37,395 nucleotides of DNA from Nitrospirae bacterium JdFR-86. Lineage in GTDB: Bacteria > Nitrospirota > Thermodesulfovibrionia > Thermodesulfovibrionales > JdFR-86. A program made the translations under genes and the position numbers. The stretch spans positions 1 through 37,395 of the forward strand of contig MTOV01000016.1 of assembly GCA_002011815.1 (NCBI GenBank), written 5' to 3'. This document shows, one piece after another, positions 32,633 to 37,395 of the stretch (position 1 is the first letter of the stretch; every line of letters begins with the position of its first letter). Under the pieces are notes generated by a model that worked only from the letters and a program-made list of their open reading frames with translations, was not told the DNA's origin and did no database searches.

Positions 32633-33868
32633 ATGCAACAGTATGTAGGTTTTAAACTAAACGAGAACGAATATACCATTCCGATATTAAAGGTTCAGGA
32701 GATTATCAACACGCCAAGCATAACCAGGTTACCGCAATCGCCGCCTTATATTCGTGGTGTTACGAATCTAAGGGGGAAGGTCATTCCTATAGTGGATTTG
32801 AGGAAGCTTGAAACTGTCGGTGAAACAAATCTTGAGGCCACTAAGGTAATAGTTCTTTCAAACAACAACGTTGCATTTGGCATTCTTGTGGATGAGATAA
32901 CCGGTGTAATAAACATAGACGAGTCAAACATAGAACCACCTGAGCATTTCATGCAGGGGCGTATCGAGCGTATAGAAGGCGTTGCAAGATTCAATGACAG
33001 GATGGTTATCGTGTTGGATACGAACAAACTGGTTGAGACGGATGACCTGCAGTTTGATGAGAGTGCAGTTGATGCAGGCAAATTTTCGGTTGCAGGTGAA
33101 GAGAAGGTTTTGGAGATAGTCCAGGATTCACTGGATGAGGCGAAAAAGATACAGGAGGCGAGTTCGCCTCAGGGCATTGAGGTTGTAACAGGTGAAGAGA
33201 AGTCTGATACAAAGGAATTGTTAAGCAAGATGATCAGTCTTGACGAAAGGAAGAATAAATTTATCACCACACTGCTGGAGTTGCTTGATGTGCTTGCAGC
33301 GCACGATTATGAGCGTGCCGATATGCTGGTCTCAGAGTTGCTGCGGTCTGCAGAAGGCGAGCTTTACAATGAAGTAGGCAGAGTAACAAGAAAGCTGCAT
33401 GACTCTATACGCGAGTTTAAGCAAACGCTTAATCCCAGACTCAAAAGGATTGCAAGGAACGAAGTGCCCAGTGCGGTAGACAGTCTTCAGTTTGTTATCA
33501 GGAAGACCGAAGAGGCTGCAAACACGACGATGGAGATAGTAGAGAAGTATCTGTCCGGGGTTTCGGAACTGGCTGCGCATATAGAGAAAGTGAAAGCTCC
33601 TGAGGAGTCTGTAGGATATTTGAAGTCATTTGTCAAGGCACTGAACAGTGATATGACTACAATATTGCTGGCTCAGGAGTATCAGGATATAACCGGTCAG
33701 GCTATAAAGAAGGTAATAGAGCTTATTAATTCAATAGAGAGCGAGCTTGTGGGTTTGATTGCAACTTTTGGTCTAAAACTTGATACAAAACCTGTGGAGG
33801 ACGAGCAATTGTCCGAGAGGATTACACAGGATCAGGTAGAAGACCTTCTTAACGAGTTTGGCTTCTGA
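32633..33868 (+). CDS. CheW-CheZ fusion: array coupling protein joined to CheY-P phosphatase
   Basis: A 411-residue two-domain protein. Residues 1-135 are a CheW domain (VGFKLNENEYTIPILKVQEI; RGVTNLRGKVIPIVDLRK). An acidic linker (136-195) follows. Residues about 200-411 are CheZ: a long helical hairpin (VPSAVDSLQFVIRKTEEAANTTMEIVE), the catalytic motif EYQDITGQ with D352 and Q356, corresponding to E. coli CheZ D143 and Q147, then a flexible tail and the C-terminal CheY-binding helix ITQDQVEDLLNEFGF, almost identical to the E. coli CheZ end. There is no receiver, so it is not CheV. The fusion should hold the phosphatase in the receptor array. The reading frame is continuous and lies between cheA and cheB. 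Confidence 0.93.
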   Translation: MQQYVGFKLNENEYTIPILKVQEIINTPSITRLPQSPPYIRGVTNLRGKVIPIVDLRKLETVGETNLEATKVIVLSNNNVAFGILVDEITGVINIDESNIEPPEHFMQGRIERIEGVARFNDRMVIVLDTNKLVETDDLQFDESAVDAGKFSVAGEEKVLEIVQDSLDEAKKIQEASSPQGIEVVTGEEKSDTKELLSKMISLDERKNKFITTLLELLDVLAAHDYERADMLVSELLRSAEGELYNEVGRVTRKLHDSIREFKQTLNPRLKRIARNEVPSAVDSLQFVIRKTEEAANTTMEIVEKYLSGVSELAAHIEKVKAPEESVGYLKSFVKALNSDMTTILLAQEYQDITGQAIKKVIELINSIESELVGLIATFGLKLDTKPVEDEQLSERITQDQVEDLLNEFGF

Positions 33869-34911
33869 TGGTAAGGGTTCTTGTTGTAGATGATTCTGCA
33901 TTTATGAGGAACGCCCTCTCCAGGATGCTTTCCGAGGACCCTGAGATTAAGGTAATAGGCACGGCGAGGGACGGGGTGGAAGCAATAGAGAAGGTGGAGA
34001 GTTTAAGGCCTGATATTGTGACCATGGATGTCGAGATGCCGAGGATGGACGGTATCGAGGCATTAAGGCATATAATGCAGAAGAATCCTGTGCCTGTTGT
34101 GATGGTGAGTTCTTTAACAACAGAAGGTGCAAAGGTTACGCTTGATGCCCTTGACCTCGGAGCCGTGGATTTCATACCGAAGAACCTGTCGGAGCTTTCC
34201 CTGAATATTCTAAAGATTAAGGAGCAATTGATCGAAAAGATAAAAAATATAGGCAAGATGGGTCGTGTTAAAAAGCATGTTAAGCCTGTAGCCCCACGGG
34301 AGGTGGTCAAATACATACCTGAAAGGACAGTAGGTGAACGGCGTGTGAGCATAGTAGCTATCGGGACTTCTACTGGTGGTCCCAAGGCTCTTCAGGAGAT
34401 AATTCCCCGGCTGCCGAAGGACTTTCCTGTTCCTATTCTGATAGCGCAGCACATGCCTCCGAATTTTACAGGTCCGTTTGCAGAAAGGCTTGATGAGCTG
34501 AGTAATATCACTGTGAAAGAGGCAGAAGAGGGCGAACCTCTAAAGCCAGGGATTGCTCTGATAGCACCTGGCAAAGGACATATGAAAGTGGTTAAGAAGA
34601 CAGCGATAGAGGCTGTAGTCAATATTGCTGAAAACACAAAGGAGTTTATATATCGTCCGTCTGTGGATGTCCTTATTCTTTCTGTGGCAGAGTCATTTCC
34701 CGGCAGGGCGCTTGGTGTGATACTTACAGGCATGGGCTCTGACGGGCTGAAGGGGGTGACTGTATTAAAAAGGACTGGTGGAAGGGTTTTTGCCCAGAAT
34801 GAGGAGACATGCGTGGTTTACGGAATGCCGAAGGCAGTAGTAGACGCAGGTCTGGCAGATAAGGTGCTCTCTTTGGAGGAACTGCCTGGAGAGATTATAA
34901 ATGCAGTGTAG
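33868..34911 (+). CDS. cheB: Chemoreceptor glutamate methylesterase/deamidase CheB
   Basis: A 347-residue adaptation enzyme. The receiver (1-125) has D54 (TMDVEMPRMDG); the catalytic domain has the Ser-His-Asp triad S168 (IGTSTGGPKAL), H195 (IAQHMPPNFTG) and D292 (LTGMGSDG). ATG overlaps the stop of the CheW-CheZ gene. With cheR in the same operon it provides receptor methylation feedback. Confidence 0.97.
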   Translation: MVRVLVVDDSAFMRNALSRMLSEDPEIKVIGTARDGVEAIEKVESLRPDIVTMDVEMPRMDGIEALRHIMQKNPVPVVMVSSLTTEGAKVTLDALDLGAVDFIPKNLSELSLNILKIKEQLIEKIKNIGKMGRVKKHVKPVAPREVVKYIPERTVGERRVSIVAIGTSTGGPKALQEIIPRLPKDFPVPILIAQHMPPNFTGPFAERLDELSNITVKEAEEGEPLKPGIALIAPGKGHMKVVKKTAIEAVVNIAENTKEFIYRPSVDVLILSVAESFPGRALGVILTGMGSDGLKGVTVLKRTGGRVFAQNEETCVVYGMPKAVVDAGLADKVLSLEELPGEIINAV

Positions 34912-34939
34912 GCAATATTAAAAACAATGGGAGGGACGT

Positions 34940-35428
34940 ATGGAAACATTGGCAGCGGCTGACAATATATTGCAGTTGGTTACCTTTTCCCTCGGGAACG
35001 AGGAGTATGCAGTAGACATTCTGAAGGTGCAGGAGATAAACAGGATGACAGAGATAGCGAAGGTACCTAATGCACCGCACTATGTAGAGGGTCTGATAAA
35101 TCTGAGGGGCAGGGTGATACCGGTTATAAGTCTTAGAAAGAGGTTTGGGCTTAAGGAGAAAGACAGTGATGAGCGCTCAAGAATAATGATAATGGACATA
35201 CAGGGAATCACTATAGGTCTTGTAGTGGATTCTGTCTCAGAGGTCTTGAGGATACCTGCTGCTACAGTAGAGCCGACGCCGCCGATAGCCTCGGACATAA
35301 GCACCGAGTTTATAAAAGGCATAGCAAAGCTCGACGACAGACTCATAATACTGATTGACATGGACAGGCTGATAGAGAAGTCAGAGACTACGGCGATGGT
35401 CGAGGCGACGAAGGCTATAGAAGAGTAG
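34940..35428 (+). CDS. cheW: Chemotaxis coupling protein CheW
   Basis: A 162-residue stand-alone CheW that links receptors to CheA. Signature stretches are LVTFSLGNEEYAVDILKVQEI, NLRGRVIPVISLRKRFGL and GLVVDSVSEVLRIP. A GGGAGG site precedes the ATG. It is the second CheW domain of the operon and, unlike the one fused to CheZ, has no output domain. Confidence 0.97.
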   Translation: METLAAADNILQLVTFSLGNEEYAVDILKVQEINRMTEIAKVPNAPHYVEGLINLRGRVIPVISLRKRFGLKEKDSDERSRIMIMDIQGITIGLVVDSVSEVLRIPAATVEPTPPIASDISTEFIKGIAKLDDRLIILIDMDRLIEKSETTAMVEATKAIEE

Positions 35429-35477
35429 GTTTACGGGACAGATGTATTTAAATAACTCCTAAAGGTAGGTGGATGCC

Positions 35478-37160
35478 ATGAAATGGAAGGATATTAAGAT
35501 TGGCAACAGGCTTATAGCAGGTTTTTTTGTGGTGGCTGCAGTGCTCCTTGTTTTTGGAATACTGCAGTATTACAACATGTCCCGTGTAAGCAACAGAACG
35601 GTTGGTGCTATAGAGGCAGCACCGTTGATTGACGCTGCAGGAGAACTGCAGTTGTCTGTCGTCCAATGCATGAAGTTGATTGCCGAGACGTTTGTGGTGA
35701 ACAACCCGGACAAGCTGGCCGAGATATCCGAGGAGATGCAATACTGGGTGGAACACTATGATACATTTGCCGCTGCCATTTTGAACGGAGCTGAGACTGA
35801 AAAAGGCAGGATTTATGCTGCAAAGGACGAGGAATTAAGGGCGGTGCTTGAAGAATCCAACAGGTTTCATAAAGAGGAATTCCGTCCCAGACTTAAAAAA
35901 ATATATGAATTTCATCAGGCAAGGGTTACCGATACTCTGGATGCAGTGCTGATGTTTTCTCAGGTGGAGAAGCTCAAGGAGGAGGTTGACGAGCTTGGAG
36001 TAAAGATGATGGAAATTATTAAGAAGGTTGCAGACGGTGCCAGAGATGAGATGCTCGATGCACTTTCCACATCAAAAAGGATTGCACTGGTATCCAAGAC
36101 GCAATCGATAGTCGGAATTATTATAGGTTTTGTTCTTTCGATCTTACTTGGGCTTGTGATTACCCGTTCTATAACTACCCCTCTTTATAAATGTGTTGAT
36201 TTTGCCAAGGCGATCGCAAAGGGAGATTTGACAGCAGTTGTAGATATTAACCAGAAGGACGAGACAGGTATGCTTGCAGATGCATTAAGACTCATGGCTG
36301 ACAATCTGCGGCGGATAGTAGGGCAGATATCTACTGCTTCTTATACTGTATCAGCGAGTTCTGAAGAGCTTTCCAATACGACTGCGCAATTAAGCGAAGG
36401 GGCGAATCAGCAGGCACTTCAGACAGAGCAGGCTGCAACAGCCATGACTGAAGTTTCTCAGACAGTGGTTGATGTTGCAAAGAATGCAAGTGAGGTTTCT
36501 GCTGCCTCCAGGGAGAACAGTCAGCTTGCAGTGAGTGGACGCGAAAAAGTAGAGGAGACAGTCAAGGGAATGCGGCGGATAGCCGAGACCGTGAAAGAGT
36601 CGGCTGCCACTGTGGAGCAGCTTGGCAGGTCAAGTCAGGAAATAGGCAATATCATCAGTACGATTAACGACATTGCTGACCAGACGAATCTTCTTGCTCT
36701 GAATGCGGCTATCGAGGCAGCAAGGGCAGGAGAGCAAGGGCGTGGTTTTGCAGTGGTGGCTGATGAGGTCAGAAAGCTGGCAGAGCGGACAGGCAGGGCA
36801 ACAAAGGAGATAGCCCAGATGATAGAGAAGATCCAGACCGATACTGAAAGGTCGGTAGCCAGTATGGAGTCCGGCAAGAACGAAGTGGAAAACGGAGTCA
36901 GACTTGCAGAAGAAGCAATGGCTTCTCTTAGACAAATAGTAGAGTCTTCAAAACGCAGCACGGAGATGATTCAGAGAATAGCTGCTGCAACCGAACAGCA
37001 GTCGGCTGCTGCTGAAGAGGTCTCTGCCACAATGGAGTCAATTGCAAATGTGACAAGACACACCAAGACCTCAAGCGAGCAGATACAGACTGCTGCACAA
37101 AGACTGGCGCAAATGGCTTCAGAACTGAGAGAAGCTGCAAGCTGGTTCAAGCTGTCGTAA
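35478..37160 (+). CDS. Methyl-accepting chemotaxis protein
   Basis: A 560-residue chemoreceptor. TM1 is at about 12-32, the periplasmic ligand-binding region is all-helical (about 33-205, with [20 protein letters not shown] and [11 protein letters not shown]), and TM2 at about 213-233 ([20 protein letters not shown]). A HAMP domain follows, then the cytoplasmic hairpin with tip [20 protein letters not shown]. The C-terminus ([10 protein letters not shown]) carries no NWETF-type CheR-tethering peptide. Start ATG 35478 has AGGTGG five bases ahead; GTG 35469 is less likely. The ligand cannot be told from the sequence. Confidence 0.96.
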   Translation: MKWKDIKIGNRLIAGFFVVAAVLLVFGILQYYNMSRVSNRTVGAIEAAPLIDAAGELQLSVVQCMKLIAETFVVNNPDKLAEISEEMQYWVEHYDTFAAAILNGAETEKGRIYAAKDEELRAVLEESNRFHKEEFRPRLKKIYEFHQARVTDTLDAVLMFSQVEKLKEEVDELGVKMMEIIKKVADGARDEMLDALSTSKRIALVSKTQSIVGIIIGFVLSILLGLVITRSITTPLYKCVDFAKAIAKGDLTAVVDINQKDETGMLADALRLMADNLRRIVGQISTASYTVSASSEELSNTTAQLSEGANQQALQTEQAATAMTEVSQTVVDVAKNASEVSAASRENSQLAVSGREKVEETVKGMRRIAETVKESAATVEQLGRSSQEIGNIISTINDIADQTNLLALNAAIEAARAGEQGRGFAVVADEVRKLAERTGRATKEIAQMIEKIQTDTERSVASMESGKNEVENGVRLAEEAMASLRQIVESSKRSTEMIQRIAAATEQQSAAAEEVSATMESIANVTRHTKTSSEQIQTAAQRLAQMASELREAASWFKLS

Positions 37161-37225
37161 AAATGTGCCGAAAAGAATAGGTGGAGAATATCAGTTTGAA
37201 ATAAATCAATGGGAGGGAGTTGGCA

Positions 37226-37395
37226 ATGGGTTTATTTTTTAGAGGGTCGAATTCAAAGGACATAAAGGAGCTGGCAGAGCGTCTTTCAGGCAAAGACCTT
37301 ATGCTTGAAGGCCTGCAGGTTGATGAGAGGGATGAGACAGTAGTGCGTCTTAAGAATGCAGTGCGTCAGATAGGCGGTGAGATAGACTCTATACT
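37226..37395 (+). CDS. Unknown protein, 5' part only
   Basis: An open frame runs from ATG 37226 to the window end (57 codons, no stop). GGAGGGAG six bases before ATG is a strong ribosome binding site. The visible N-terminus (MGLFFRGSNSKDIKELAERL) is soluble, helical and charged, with no membrane segment. Its position after the receptor suggests another chemosensory gene, such as a cytoplasmic receptor, but the fragment is too short to name. Confidence 0.65.
   Translation, partial: MGLFFRGSNSKDIKELAERLSGKDLMLEGLQVDERDETVVRLKNAVRQIGGEIDSI

Noticed and set aside
32633-33868. CheV (CheW plus receiver)
   Set aside because: The C-terminal part has no receiver motifs and instead shows the CheZ catalytic helix and CheY-binding tail.

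Overview
The window is almost entirely one flagellar and chemotaxis supercluster on the + strand, from about 1.1 kb to the right edge. The gene content, the moderate GC, the frequent ATA/AGG/AGA codons and the order flgBC-fliEFGHIJ-motE-fliK-flgDE-fliLMNOPQR-flhBAFG-fliA-che suggest a Gram-negative, deep-branching motile bacterium. My best guess is a Nitrospirota/Thermodesulfovibrionia-type organism; this is an inference from memory of gene order and needs a protein search. FlhF and FlhG point to a small, position-controlled (probably polar) set of flagella.

Left edge (1-1140): a non-coding stretch with short palindromic repeats, an 8-cysteine small protein (DUF6485-like), tRNA-Leu(CAA), and a single-domain response regulator on the - strand. 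Regulatory block (1145-6981): an NtrC-type activator with a FleQ-like DNA-binding end, an exported TPR protein, a PAS histidine kinase, and a second NtrC-type activator of the FlrC/FlbD kind. Both activators keep the GAFTGA loop that contacts sigma-54.

Structural block (7204-26556): rod, MS ring, C ring, export ATPase, MotE-like protein, hook-length ruler FliK with eight acidic tandem repeats, hook cap, hook, then FliL, the switch, the complete export gate, and FlhF/FlhG. It is broken by only three gaps of about 190-220 bp (before flgB, fliK and fliL). Each gap ends in a sigma-54-like -24/-12 element (WGGCAY-N5-TTGW). A strong intrinsic terminator follows flgE. A 14-bp palindrome like the Pseudomonas FleQ box (GTCA-N6-TGAC) occurs before the first activator gene, before flgB and before fliL, with a weaker copy before the TPR gene. 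Together these suggest a FleQ/sigma-54 hierarchy encoded and acting inside the same locus.

Signalling block (26589-37395): sigma-28 FliA, a large HEAT-repeat protein, CheR, two CheY-like receivers, CheA, a CheW-CheZ fusion, CheB, CheW, a membrane chemoreceptor and the start of another gene. The CheW-CheZ fusion is the most unusual protein here: an array-coupling domain joined to the CheY-P phosphatase. Flagellin, cap, motor (MotAB), P/L ring, distal rod and FlgM genes are not in the window.
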